64,000 nt of DNA, from the NCBI GenBank assembly GCA_930367215.1, contig OV884059.1, positions 10,936,945-11,000,944 on the forward strand, written 5' to 3'. A model generated the notes under the pieces. That model saw only the letters and a program-made list of their open reading frames with translations, searched no databases and was not told the origin of the DNA. The position numbers were made by a program, and so were the translations under genes. The stretch is from Pollenia angustigena. Taxonomy: Eukaryota; Arthropoda; Insecta; Diptera; Polleniidae. The first letter of the stretch is position 1; every line of letters starts with the position of its first letter. Positions 44,750 through 56,480 of this stretch are shown one piece after another.

Positions 44750-45490
44750 ATTCAGGGTATTCACGTCACAAGTTGCACCCTTGCAAAAAAGCAAAAGTGC
44801 AAAAATATAACAACAACCACACAGACAATTAGTTGTGCGTAAATAATTGGCTTTGCCTCCTCAAAAACTGCATAAACCTGGAAATGATAACAAGCTTTTT
44901 CCTTCTCAATAGATGCATTAAACTGCCATAAGTGACGACATTAAATGTTAAGGGTGATTGATATCAAATTACTTTTACGGAAAATGTACGTTTTGATAAA
45001 AAAGGACATTTTGTTTAACAAAAAAAAAAAGTGTAAGCGCTTCACTCCAAATTTTCCCTTACATTACTGATTCGGAGGAAGCATACATTTTTGGTAAGTA
45101 ATAAGTAGGACATTTTAGCAACATTTGAACTTTTTGCATATCAAAAACAAACCTCAGTGTTTTTCTGATCTCTTTTATCATCTCGTAAAACGTATTTTCT
45201 ATATGCTTATCAATTCGTAAATCTGTCATAAGCTTTAGATTTTTCCGAGTATCAATCTCAGTTTTAATTTTATTTCGTGTAATATGACACACACTGCAGA
45301 GGAGACTACAGCGTATTTCGATTCGTAAAAAAGAATTTACGAGTTCGAACAATTTGTTCCGTCTATTACGAATTTCGTACTATGTATTTGTTTTGAATGA
45401 ACGGAAGGTTTTTTACTTTATCGACAGCAAAAAATCCCTTTCAAAACAGCAGCTCTCTATTACGAACAATAACTTTTCATTCAATTTCTT
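44750..45490. other. intergenic DNA
   Basis: ATTACGAA occurs several times between 45340 and 45470. The minus-strand frame at 45059-45352 has no recognisable domain. Nothing else supported. Confidence 0.45.
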
Positions 45491-45499
45491 ATTTAGTGA

Positions 45500-46095
45500 T
45501 AAACAGGGAAACCAGAAATATGCCCTGAAAAATTTTAAAAATATGTATGCCCTAAAAAATAAAAATTTAATAACAAAATTTAAATACAAAAATCTAAAAA
45601 TATTATCGCTTTAGCCCATATAAGTTAAAAATTCATATAGGTGATGTTTGCGCCGAATAATGTCTAGATATTAACATCCATATGGGTTTTTGTCTTAAAG
45701 GGATTTTAGGTACGGTCTCTAAATTGTTAACAAATGTTAACATTTAAAAAGAAGTTAAAGCTATTTAAGGATGGGAGCTTTGAGCAAATGTGAACCGATT
45801 CGAAAATAATTTAATATGCAGTAAAATATTTTTGGGACGATTTAATTTTAATACCATCATCATTATTTAGATAGCTTTCGGACACAGAGTCTAATTTTGA
45901 TGTGAAATTATAGACTTATTCTCACCATTTGCATCGACTTCGTCTATTGTTGATCAAATTATCTACAAAATTGGAAGTTGTACTTTGCGCAAAAGGCTAA
46001 CATGGACAGACAACCAGCCAGACGGACAGATGGACATCGTTAGATCACTTTAAAAAGTGATTCTGAGTCGATCGGAATACTAAAAGATTGGTCTA
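45500..46095 (+). repeat. dispersed repeat, copy B
   Basis: Homologous to 9945-10590, beginning CAGGGAAACCAGAAATATGC and running through GATGTTTGCGCCGAATAATG to TCGATCGGAATACTAAAAGA. Some short blocks (ATATGCCCTAAAAAAT) are repeated or inverted further right near 46270-46370, suggesting the full element extends to about 46375. Confidence 0.8.
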
Positions 46096-46379
46096 GATAA
46101 AATTCTATAACATTTATCCTTAATGACAACCTGCATAATCTTACAATTTTAGATTAAAAATTAAATGCAGATGTCGAAATTGAAGTAACAGATTTTCGAA
46201 AATAAATGTGTCTGTTGCGAAAGCTATTGTAGGCATCTAAAAAATTTAATATGTATGTATCCCTTAAAAAAGGCAAAATATGCGCTATAAACCTAAAAAA
46301 TGCTGCAAAAAAGCTCTTTTAACTAAATTATGCAAAAAAATGCTGCAAGCGGTATATGCTAAAATATGAACTAACAAAT

Positions 46380-47130
46380 CGATGCCAAAATTCATAAAAT
46401 GCTCTTAAACGAATAAATATATTGTTTCTGCCTTTATTGGTGGCACAAGGAAAAACATGCAATTGCATATTGGTGATAAATATAACGCTGACAGGCATCA
46501 ATTCGAACGATTACGAAAATCGAAATATACAGTATAAATTGTTCAAAATCGTCAATTATTATTTTTTTCAAATCGAAATACGCCGTAACCCCCCTCCCCC
46601 AGATTCTAAGTCCGATATAGAAATTTTTAGTTCGGTTATTTAAAACAGCGACTGTATGTTGGCAATGTTATGGCTGCTATTTAATTAGTAATAATAAGTG
46701 TTGTGGTTACTTTATTGAACTGTTAATGATTTCCAAAATAAAGTTATATATATTAATCAGGCTTAAGTTCGTCAATTTTAATTTTCATTTAATTACATAT
46801 TTTAAAAAAGAAAGGAATTTTACAACATGAAATGAAATGAAATTTATTGATAATTTTTTATTCTTCACTGAGTATGCGATTGATACCACGGACAGGTTGA
46901 TGTGATATGTTTTCATAGAAACCACACTTTCTTTTCAGAAATCTTTGCCTCACCGCGCGCCATTGACATCGGCTGGCAGTCGTTAATCAAACATACATCT
47001 TTAAGCGAAATGGAATTTTTACTTGGTGGATCGAAATTAGTTGTTAATCATTCACAACAACAATTGAATTACATGTTTTTTCCTTAAAATATGTATGTAC
47101 ATTAGCGATATAACTTTTTAACAATTTTTT
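46380..47130. other. intergenic DNA, possible orphan exon
   Basis: At 46925-47085 a somewhat GC-richer stretch after TTCTTTTCAG gives EIFASPRAIDIGWQSLIKHT in an open 61-codon frame. It resembles coding DNA after an acceptor site, but I recognise no family and would not call a gene on this. Confidence 0.3.
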
Positions 47131-47142
47131 AAAATAACAAAA

Positions 47143-47551
47143 TTGGCATAGCACAGTCCCATAGAGCATAAACAACTTTAAGGGAACGTATATTTATTTT
47201 TTCGCTAAGGTCAAAAAAGTTCACGCACCAACCGCGATGAAGATTTGAAAATTTTTAATATTCTTTTTGGTTAAGAAAAATTAATAATATGTTTATTTAA
47301 AACAAAAAATAGCTCAAATATGAAATTTCAATAATATTTAGAGATGGTTAGAGATTTTTCCGCAAACTAAAACGTATCTTTAACCTTTTTTAACAAAAAA
47401 AGAATAAAAAACCCCGTATAAAATTATGAATATTCAATATTGCATTGGTTTAGAAAAACCAATTGGTGCGTGAACTTTTTTGAGAAAAATTACAAAAGAT
47501 TATGATTTTCGTGGTTACTAGGACATGGTTGACCTCATGGTACTATGCCAA
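47143..47551. mobile_element. foldback MITE-like element
   Basis: TTGGCATAG at 47143 and CTATGCCAA ending 47551 are complementary. A perfect 19-bp inverted pair lies further in (AAAAAAGTTCACGCACCAA at 47213-47231 and its complement at 47463-47481). No coding frame. Confidence 0.65.
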
Positions 47552-47559
47552 AAAATTGG

Positions 47560-48550
47560 TTATACCCCCAATGTACATATATACATTTAGATTTAAATCG
47601 ACTGAAATAGCTCACAGTAGCAGTTAAGAAATTTATAAAAACAGAACAAGAAAAGTAGAGTTCTATTGGCTTGACATCTGTTTAAGTTAAGTACAGGTAG
47701 AACTGTTGCTTATAATTCTTATACGTTTAACAGTTTTATTGGGTTTAATATCTTTAGTTTTTCTAAAATCTTTCTTAATAGAACAAAAAAATGTAATAAA
47801 AAAAAATTTTATAAAACATTTACAACATTTCAATTATAAAAATACTAAAAAAAAACAAATTGTCAAAAAATGCGAAAAAGTACGTTTTGTTTTGCGGTCT
47901 TATATAGATGACAATATTCAAATAGTGTTTCCCGCAATGTTTTATACTATGATGTAGTTTTTTTTTTTTAATAATTTTGAATAATTAAAGAAAAACAAAA
48001 TTATAAGGGGTTTCCAGTTATAAACAGACATGCAATGAACAATTTCTATTTTAATTTTATACTTTTTTTTTGTTTAAAATACCTTCATAATCCCATAACT
48101 TTAAACACCCACAAAACATTATTGCAACAAAAATGTTTTTCGAGACAATAATCTATCGAAAATTGTAAAAAATTATTAAATAAAAATTAATTAATTAAAA
48201 ATAAAAAAACCAATAAAAATTTTACATTCCCCGATTACAGTCTAATAAACTTTGTTATTTATTTTTATTAATTTATTTCTTTGTTTGTTTGTTTAATTGT
48301 TGTTTGTGTTAAGACAAATTAATTAAATAACAAAAAATTGTAACTTAAATTAATTGTAGTTTTTAAATAAAAACAAACAAACAAAAAAAAAAACGAAAAC
48401 AACTGAAAACAAATCAATTACAAGAAAACACAAGCAAACAAACATAAATATATTAATTAATATTACACTTATGATTACATTTAATGTAGATTAAAAAAAA
48501 CGAAAATTTTAAATAAAAAACTTATAAAAACTAAAATCTTGTTATTAATA
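47560..48550. other. very AT-rich intergenic DNA
   Basis: Mostly A- and T-runs with AAACAAACAAAC microsatellite near 48370-48390. A Lys-rich 83-codon frame (47706-47957) is explained by base composition. Confidence 0.5.
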
Positions 48551-48554
48551 CAAC

Positions 48555-48830
48555 TGAGATTATTGGAGAGCTAAACTACAACTAAAATAGAACTGAGTTT
48601 AAACGTAAGTAAAATTGAACTCGAAGTTAACTAAAACTAAACTTAAGCTGAAGTATAATTGAAATAGAAGTAAACAAAAATTTAACTGGAACTGAGCTAA
48701 AACTAAACTAGAACTGAACTTGAGCACAACTTAAATAGTACTGAAGTCGAACTTAACTTAAAACTATAATTAAACTAAAATCAAACTTAACTTAAAACTT
48801 CACTAGAACAAAACTAAAACTGTTGTATAT
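48555..48830 (-). repeat. degenerate 11-bp array, complement orientation
   Basis: AACTAAAACTAAACTAGAACTGAACTTGAG-like words, same family as 40.5 and 42.4 kb. Confidence 0.7.
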
Positions 48831-48989
48831 CAAACTATAATAATAGATTAAAGAAAATCGGAAGGAAATTTAAATAATTAAGAGCGATCGATTCATCAGA
48901 ACAGTTTTAAAAACGCCAACCACAATAAGGGTCAATATTATTCTATACTCGTCGTTCCAATGTCGAACATGCGGCCATACGGCAAACGG

Positions 48990-49060
48990 AAAGACATTAT
49001 TTATTTATTTATTTCAGTCCAAGTAATATAAAAAGCCTAGGAGGCCAAAAATTATATATT
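48990..49060 (-). repeat. 3' end of a non-LTR element, minus strand
   Basis: The complement reads TTTGGCCTCCTAGG-type text followed by ATATTACTTGGACTGAAAT and then AAAT repeats. It is the same 3' ending as 51155-51205 and 54620-54660 (GGCCT.G.AGG.TTT.TATATTACT followed by AAATAAATAAA). Confidence 0.55.
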
Positions 49061-49099
49061 ACAATTGTAAATTTATTATTCATTATTTAGCCCAAAAAC

Positions 49100-50100
49100 T
49101 TTCTTTGCAGAAATGCAAATATTTCTTTAATTAATATTTAGGCCCTAAATTTGTAAAACGCAAACGCAATGCCAAGAATAACATTGAAAGCAAAAACAAT
49201 GTAAAAAATTTGTCAAAATTTTGTTGTTGCTTTCTACAGAAATACATATCGTCAGCTCAGGATTGGTTTGACCTACCGACCATTTAAAAAAAAAATGGAG
49301 TTAGTTATGGGGTATATATATTTTGAATACCCCCTTTTTGAATCCAAAATCTGTTTCGCGAAATTTTTCGTGGTTTCTGAGATATAAAGCATTCATTTAG
49401 GAGATTGCATGTTGAATTTTATGTTTTGAGGTCAAATATTAACGATAATTAAAAAATACCAGTTGTAGAACCAAAAAGCTGAAGAAAGATATAAAATTTT
49501 CCGTATTTCCCATTTTGGTACTATTTTTTCCCCCCATTATAGTATCAAAAATTGCAAAATGCAAAATGTTTTGCAAAAAAGTACGATTTTCGCCCCTTAA
49601 ACGTTCGAATTTCGAAAAAGTACCAAACTTGTATTCGTATTTTTTTGATAAGTTTCGAATGTGATATTAACTTTATTTCTAGGTTCATTGGATCAAAAGA
49701 TAGATGGGCTGACAAAAACGTACCAAAATTCAGGTTTTACCCGTTTTCACCCTAAAAGAGCCGAATTGCAAAAAAGTACCACACACCTGTCCACTTACTT
49801 TTCAAAAGAACAACGATATGTATTACAGTTTTTTTGTATCAATAATTAGTATTGTGTTTTTTTTTGTATCTCTTTTAGTTTTGTAGATAAAAGGTTTCCG
49901 AATTTACCCTTATTTACACCCTAAACATTCGAATTTTAAAAAATTCCGTCTTAGTGGATCGATTTGGGGAGAGATCCACCTCCGGTCCAAATATCAAGTC
50001 TTTAGCTTCAGGCGTTTAGGCTGTACGAGGATGAATGAGTCAGTCACTCACGCCAAAGTATACGTATGCAGCACAAAAGGACACTTTTTTTATTTTTTTT
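49100..50100. other. intergenic DNA, probably old transposon text
   Basis: AAAAAGTACCA and AAAAAAGTAC words recur between 49570 and 49790, and GGGGTATATATATTTTGAAT sits at 49309. I could not assign a family. Confidence 0.35.
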
Positions 50101-50101
50101 T

Positions 50102-50273
50102 AAGTTTCAAGATCATGTATGGATGAAAATAGGACTAAAGAAAGAAAAAAAGAAATGATCCACGACTTGAATTTTTTTTAATTTGCAAAAAAAAATATGC
50201 CGCCAAAAAGTCGTGGATCATTTCTTTTTTTCTTTGTTTAGTCCTATTTTCATCCATACATGATCTAGAAACT
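50102..50273. repeat. long near-perfect hairpin, arms about 59-66 bp
   Basis: GATCATGTATGGATGAAAAT at 50111 continues to AAATGATCCACGACTT (ends 50168). It is mirrored by AAGTCGTGGATCATTTCTTT onward to TCATCCATACATGATCT (ends 50266), with a loop of about 40 bp. The two arms differ at only a few positions. Could be a recent palindromic MITE or a precursor-like hairpin; no target duplication seen. Confidence 0.85.
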
Positions 50274-50279
50274 AAATCC

Positions 50280-51005
50280 GCTATCATATTAGAGTTACTA
50301 CAAAATTGCATTTTTATATATTCCAGAGCACAGTGTAAAATGCATCTAATTTGCAAAAATCTAAATTATTTACATACAAAGATGATATACTTGCCAAAAG
50401 ATAAAATTTGATACCCATATTTCCCTATTTAAAACGAAGGGTTACCACCCCATTGCATTTGTCAAAGCGCGAACTAGCACGAATTTCAAAAAAAGCTGAG
50501 ACATGTTTTTAATTAAATCGACTAAAGATTAAAATATGTTAATTTGGCACTTTTATTACAAACAACCCCGAACAAAAAATTCAAAAACCGTTTTTTACAG
50601 AAAATTCTTAAAAAAAAGGACATGGATGATCGTCCTTGGGCAAATGGTATATATAGTTGGACGCACCTTAAAAAAATCTTTCTTACGATACCCAATTTGT
50701 ATAGGCTGGTAAGGAAACAGATTATCAAATTAAAAAACATGCAAAAATAGACACTTTTTCAAACTGGTCCAGCTCACGAGAGGTCAAAGCTGGAGCCGAA
50801 ATATTTAAAATGTCATCTTAAAAAAGTCCACGGTTCATTTTTAGGAGGGTACATCGAGCTTTTTTTTTGGTGAGTCGCTCTAATATACATATTTTAAACT
50901 TTTATTTACGCTTCCTTTTCTTGTTTGTTATATTTAAGAAAACTATTTGACGTACTACTTCTTATTGAACTACATTTCCATATGATCTTTTTTTTATGAC
51001 TTTTT
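50280..51005. other. intergenic DNA
   Basis: No supportable gene. The two overlapping opposite frames at 50522-50750 are composition-driven. Confidence 0.45.
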
Positions 51006-51019
51006 TGTTTTTTTTTTTT

Positions 51020-51215
51020 TTTTGGCTGGCGAGCCATTGAATGAGTTAATTTTTTTTTTTTTTTTTTTTAATAGTTATAAGTGAAAGTACGTTATAACTA
51101 TGTATTAAAATTAAATTGTATTTTTATTCAGGAATATATCTTTATAATATATGAAAATTGGCCTAGGAGGCTTTTATATATTACTGTGAATGAAATAAAT
51201 AATACTAAAAATATT
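51020..51215 (+). repeat. LINE 3' UTR fragment
   Basis: TTTGGCTGGCGAGCCATTGA, a T-run, then TTGGCCTAGGAGGCTTTTAT and ATATTACTGTGAATGAAATA. The same order (GGCTGGGGAGCCATTTG, GGCCTTGATAGGATTTTGT, AATAAATAAA) occurs at 54490-54660. Confidence 0.55.
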
Positions 51216-51433
51216 TAAATTTAGAATTTAACTTAAATCCCTAGGTCCCAACCCAAAATAAATATCAATATACATATATATGTACACATATACATGCACA
51301 TATATATCGAGCTCTAACAGCGAAAATAACGTAAGCGACATGATTTTCTATTTTCGTTTTTTTTTTAATAAATTACTTTATTGGCAACACTTGCATCATC
51401 ACCTAAAATATCATGGTCACATTATGAACCCAA

Positions 51434-51882
51434 GGCGAATTGACTAGAAGGTGGGGTCAAGTCAACATGTGGTGTTTTTTTTTCTGTGGTCGACTTGTCA
51501 AAGTTTGTATCAAGGTATATTTATAGCAGGTAGTCTCGGAAAGCCAGCTGGTTATTTTTTATTTGCTTGTTTTACGATACAAACTGTCAAATGTTGTATA
51601 GTAAACAAGTAAACAAGGTATTTTGTCTTTATCTTTTGTCTCTTTTCAACCCCTTTCCTGTTTGACAGTTCGTATCACAAAACAACAATAAAAAGCCCTG
51701 TTGTTTGTTTTATTGTACAAGTGTTGTAATCTCGCTGCTACCTGCTATAAATATACCTTGGTTTGTATACAAACTAGTTTTTTATGTAAACAAACCTGTT
51801 TTTTTACTAGCAATATTTTTCACAACCCGACCACAGCAGCATTGTAGTTGTAGAGTTGACCTCACCTTCTAGTAAATACGCC
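51434..51882. mobile_element. MITE, copy B, carrying a nested hAT-type MITE
   Basis: Termini GGCGAATTGACTAGAAGGTG and the complement of GGCGTATTTACTAGAAGGTG. Relative to copy A it is inverted and is split by the 250-bp element at 51511-51760. Confidence 0.82.
51511..51760. mobile_element. nested hAT-type MITE, 250 bp, 8-bp TSD
   Basis: Perfect inverted ends begin CAAGGTATATTTATAGCAGG and finish CCTGCTATAAATATACCTTG. GTTTGTAT is duplicated at 51503-51510 and 51761-51768; copy A of the host MITE shows the single-copy site. Non-coding. Confidence 0.9.
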
Positions 51883-51948
51883 ATGAATGTACCGTTACGA
51901 TTTTATAACAAAAACAATTTTAGTGTGAGCGACAAATTTCATACAAAA

Positions 51949-53600
51949 TCTATATATATAAAAATGAAAAATGTTTGTATGTTTGTTTGTGTGTTTGTTT
52001 GTTTGTTTGTTTGTTTGTTGGCTTATAGACTCCTAAACTACTGAACCGAATAAAATAGGCTACTTATTTTTTCGATAGGGGCAGGGGAATTGGTATCCCC
52101 CATAGGATGCCAATATTAATTATCGCATATATTAAGATCCGCTGCACGCATTATGCAGAACTTTTGGTAGTTAGATCTTCTGAGCCCCAAAATTAAAATA
52201 AAATAGCAGCGGGGGAAGTGGAATCCCCCATAGGACGCCAATGTTTAACATCGCATATCTAAAGAACTGTAATAGTGAGAATGTTCAAACTTTCTAGAAG
52301 TCACTCTTATGGTATACAACACTTTTGAAAATAACAATAAAGCGGGTAGGCGCAGGGGGGAAATACCTCCCATAGGATGCATATATTAAATATCGCTCAA
52401 CTGAAGAATTATTAAAGGGAGAGTCTTCAAAAGTGGTTAAAGCTATTATTATAGTAAACTATAAATTTCAATATACAAATGGGCGGGGTAGACGGGGGAG
52501 GAGCAGTACCCCTCATATATAGAAATATTAATAAGAGCCACTGCACGCATTTTGTTGAACTTTTGGTAGTAGGATCTTCTGAGCCCCAAAATTAAAACAA
52601 AATAGCGGCGGGGGTAGTGGTACCCACCATAGGACGCCAATGTTTAATATCGCATATCTTAAGAACTGTTATAGTGAGAATGTTCAAACTTTGTGGAAGT
52701 CACTCTTATGGTATACTTCACTTTTGAAAATAAAAATAAAGCGAGTAGGTGCATAGGGGAAACACCGCCCATAGGATGCATATATTAAATATCGCTCAAC
52801 TGAAGAACTATTAATGGGAACATCTTCAAACGTGGTTAAAGCTACTACTATGATAAACTATAAATTTCAATATAAAAATGGACGGGGTAGACAGAGGAGC
52901 AGTACCCCTCACTGATAGCAATATTAATAAGAGCCGCTGCAAGCAATTTGTTGAACTTTTGGTAGTAGGATCTTCTGAGCCCCAAAATTAAAACAAAATA
53001 GCAGCGGGACAAGTGTAACCCCCCATAGGACGCCAATGTTTAATATCGGATAACTTAAAAACTATTAAAGTTAGATTGTTCAAACTTTGTAGAAGTCACA
53101 CTTATGGTACACTTTTGAAAATAAAAATAAAGCGGGAAGGCGCAGGGGGGAAATACCTTCCATAGGATGCATATATTAAATATCTCTCAACTGAAGAACT
53201 ATTAAAGGGAGAGTCTTCAAACGTAGTTAAAGCTACTATTATGGCAAACTTTAAATTTCAATATAGAAATGGGCGGCGTAGACAGGGGAGGAGCAGTACC
53301 CCTCATAGATAGAAATATAATTTAGAGCCGCTGCACTCATTTTATTAAACTTTTGGTAGTATGATCTTCTGAACCCCAAAATTGAAATAAAATAGCAGCG
53401 GGGAAATGTTACCCCCCATAGGATGCCAATGTTTAATATCACATATCTTAAGAACTGTTATAGTAAGAATGTTCAAACTTAGTAGAAGTCACTCCTATGG
53501 TATACTACACTTTTGAAAATAAAAATAAAGCATATATTAAATATCTATCAACTGAAGAAGTGGTTTAAGCAGTGTAGCGAAGCGCACCGGGTTAAGCTAG
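51949..53600 (+). mobile_element. non-autonomous Helitron, 1652 bp
   Basis: Starts TCTATATATATAAAAATGAA followed by a TTTG microsatellite, and ends GCGAAGCGCACCGGGTTAAG then CTAG, before T. A 5' TC, a 3' CTAG with a short GC hairpin nearby (GCGAAGCGC) and insertion between A and T fit a canonical Helitron. The body has four diverged units of about 390-400 bp; GATCTTCTGA.CCCCAAAATT falls near 52169, 52571, 52970 and 53362. Short minus-strand frames of about 62 codons recur once per unit and are not genes. No Rep/helicase sequence is present. Confidence 0.82.
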
Positions 53601-53747
53601 TTATTATATAAAACAAAAAAGCTCTCTCCTGTAAAATTTGATTTTTGGCGCTTACATTATTTTCGCGGTTAGGGGTCGATATATATATATATATATTTAT
53701 AGGTAGAATTAAATAGAAAATATCAAAGGACAATTGATCCCATAAAT

Positions 53748-54358
53748 GCTTGATGGCGTCACTGAAACTATCGAAAGCTAGAGTTCGTTTGGTCTGGATA
53801 GACCAAATTCACTCGAGGTCTGACCTAAGGACTTAAACAGTAGGCACTACGGGAGTCAGCTGCCCCTGGCGAAAAAGCTGGGCTGACGGTGGTTGAGGTC
53901 TCTGTTTAGTGGGCTTCTGTAAGGAATGCTTCCTGTCTTTCAGGATGATTGCCTTATGGGAGTCGATGCCCTTTGGAGGGACGCTATTCAGAGTACACGT
54001 AGTGGCTGTGGTTTAAACCCAAAGTCGCGGGTAGGAGCTCGCTCACGTTGAAGTCTGATTTTTCACCTTCGGGGAGAGTTCGGGCTGTGAGGGATTCCTG
54101 GGTGCTGTTGCTATTCGACAGATGCTGCGGAATTCAATAAGCAGCGGAGGTTAGATAGCTCCAGTTCTCAAACAAGGGACGAATGTGTATTCTTCGACGG
54201 GTTTACACATTCAAAGTTGCTACCTGTGTGTGCAAATGAATTCTAACTCACTCAGGGGCATTTGGTAAGTGCTTAATATTAACTCACCAGATGGTTTGGT
54301 TTGGACCATCGTTAGGTAAGGTCTTAGGACGATACTCACGTTAATCTATAATCGAATC
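53748..54358. mobile_element. GC-richer 611-bp insertion flanked by a 13-bp duplication
   Basis: TGATCCCATAAAT occurs at 53735-53747 and again at 54359-54371. Between them is a block clearly richer in G and C than its surroundings (for example GGAGTCAGCTGCCCCTGGCG, GCGGGTAGGAGCTCGCTCAC). There is no poly(A), no open frame and no terminal inverted repeat visible. Non-LTR or SINE-like insertion is possible because long duplications are typical of target-primed integration. Confidence 0.6.
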
Positions 54359-54479
54359 TGATCCCATAAATATGGGCATTTCCATTTTGACCTGTCGTGA
54401 TATTCGTACCACAAAATGAAAAAAAATTAAATGAAGATGTCCTGTTAATTGATAAATTAGTATTTTTTAAAAATTACTT

Positions 54480-54665
54480 TCAATCTTTGGCTGGGGAGCC
54501 ATTTGTATTTGTATTTTTATAATTAGGTGTATATACTTGAATAAATAAGTTTTTGATTATTTATTGTATCCATTAATAATATTCAGGATTTTGCTTTTGT
54601 AATACATATATTTTTATTGGCCTTGATAGGATTTTGTATATTACTTTTATTAAATAAATAAAAAT
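54480..54665 (+). repeat. LINE 3' UTR fragment
   Basis: TCTTTGGCTGGGGAGCCATT, later GGCCTTGATAGGATTTTGTA, TATTACTTTTATTAAATAAA. Same layout as 51020-51215. Confidence 0.55.
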
Positions 54666-54957
54666 TTGTAAAAAGGGTTTTTATATACATATATAAAGTA
54701 ATGAAGTAGCACTATATTCAGGAAAAAAAATTACATCAATCGACGGTAAGGATTTGCAGATATAAGCAAAAATATGCGCTGGTGGGACGTTAAAAAAACG
54801 TGGATTTTGACTTGCATTACAAAACTTAATAAGACTGCAAATTGAGCAAGACGTTTTGAATAAAACCTTTTTAGTAAGCTTGGACTTATATAGATTTATT
54901 TTTCAAGCTATTAGAAATAAAAAACTTTGCTCGTTTAAAGGTACATATGGGCATTTT

Positions 54958-55172
54958 GAGCGAAAAGTCTACTTTTATTAATGTAACGCCAGAATGCAAA
55001 TAAGGTTGTATTTTAAGACCATGTTGTTCAACCGTTATCCCTTTTGTTACTAAATGTAGAGCTAGTTGCGCTTTACACCATAATATAAAAAAGTAAACTA
55101 TGCATATACAATTTTTTGAGAAATAATTTAAATTCTTTCTGGCGTTACGTTACAAAAAGTAGACTTTTCGCT
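54958..55172. repeat. inverted repeat with arms of about 33 bp
   Basis: GCGAAAAGTCTACTTTTATT..GTAACGCCAGAA (54960-54994) is mirrored by TTCTGGCGTTACGTTACAAA AAGTAGACTTTTCGC (55136-55171). Probably a small foldback or MITE relic. Confidence 0.7.
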
Positions 55173-55228
55173 GGAATTACCAATATATAAGCAACATCAC
55201 GTTTAAATTAAGTATGAAGAATTGTTCA

Positions 55229-55990
55229 CTATAATTTCGTAAGAACAGCCAAAATTTTCACACGAAAGGCATTATTTGAGTGTGAAAACACGCGAAGCTC
55301 AATGGGTAATGTGTTCCAACGACGTACAATTCTTACAATAAAAGACCTTTCAAATAAAGCATTGTTAATTCTAGGCAATATAATTTGAGGGTTCCTTGTT
55401 GAATGGGAAAAAAGAAATTTGGAATAAAGTTGCGTGGGAAACCCGCTTTTTATAATTTTATAGAAAAACACCACGTTACGTAAAGTTATTAAATTACCGA
55501 AAGAACAGCCCATGAAGCGTTTAACATATTCAGATATGTATGTGATCATTCCTACGAACACCATAAACGTACCGTACAATCGTGTTAGCGATAAGACCTA
55601 ACTTAGAAACTAACCCTGAAACTTTTCAGCTAATGTTATCAATATGAGTCTCAAAGTTTAAACATGTATCTAAATAAATGCCTAGGTAATTCAACCGATC
55701 CACGAAGTTCACGCATGTTTCACCAACATGTATGCTTAAATTAAGTTATTGCTATTCATTAATACCATAAGCAAGAACTTAAGTCTTCGACGAATTTATG
55801 GATAATCAATTTTCATTAGACCAATATGTATAGAAAACGTAGAATATCATTGATATTTAAACATAAATTATTAATTTCCGATTTTCTGCCATTAAACAAA
55901 AGTAATCCGTCATCAGCGAGCAAAAATGATTTACATATATGGTTATCAAGATAACTTGATAAGTCATTAACGTGTTAGGGTTAATTTGCG
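55229..55990 (-). pseudogene. non-LTR reverse transcriptase remnant
   Basis: On the minus strand the block from about 55975 reads VNDLSSYLDNHICKSFLLAD DGLLLF, matching the reverse-transcriptase catalytic Y/FADD region (here LADD). Further down, in other frames, it reads LAYGINE and LNYLGIYLDTCLNFETHID, and in the last frame (55229-55579) NALFERSFIVRIVRRWNTLP. These are the usual post-catalytic and C-terminal motifs of Jockey/CR1-type ORF2 proteins. Stops and frameshifts separate the pieces. It is a degraded, 5'-truncated LINE. Confidence 0.8.
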
Positions 55991-56194
55991 GTAGTTGTAG
56001 ATTTTATTTTGTGTTATTTTTTTTCAGTTTCGGTTTTGTAATCTAGTTATCTTTATTATTTTTGGAAAATAATTTAATTGAGGGGTATTGATTGAAATAA
56101 AATTCAGAATGATTGAAAATTATTTATACTACTTGCGATTTGAAAAATTTTAGATCTGGTAGGCAGAATTTATTTGAAGTTTTTGATTTTTAAT

Positions 56195-56480
56195 CAAGGC
56201 CCATCTATCAGGTCTGCTTACTTGAACAAAAACAAAAAACGGCATGTATTTTGTTTGTGTAAAAGTTCTTTTTAGTTGTCAAAAACTTACTACCACATAT
56301 ACAAAGCAAAAGGAAAAAACGTGTATGTGTGGCATACCATAAACGTACCCAGCGGTAAAACTCGGAAGACCTTCTTACTTCAGGCCTTTTTAATTTAATT
56401 ACTATTCTTATGAAACTGCTAAAGAATGCCTCATAGAAGGCCTCGGCTCTTTGGTATAAAAGATAAGATACACCTTCCAC
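56195..56480 (-). repeat. AGGCCT-rich dispersed repeat, copy 1
   Basis: Shares, in inverted orientation, AACGTACCCAGCGG, GTTCTTTTTAGTTGTCAAAA and GAAGGCCTC words with 61250-61760. The open minus-strand frame across it (56208-56690) is low-complexity Phe/Leu/Lys sequence and not convincing as a gene. Confidence 0.55.

Noticed and set aside
47706..47957. 83-codon Lys-rich frame
   Set aside because: Explained by A-rich composition.
52449..53442. Three similar 62-63-codon minus-strand frames as a gene family
   Set aside because: They recur because the Helitron's internal ~400-bp unit recurs; frames decay between units.
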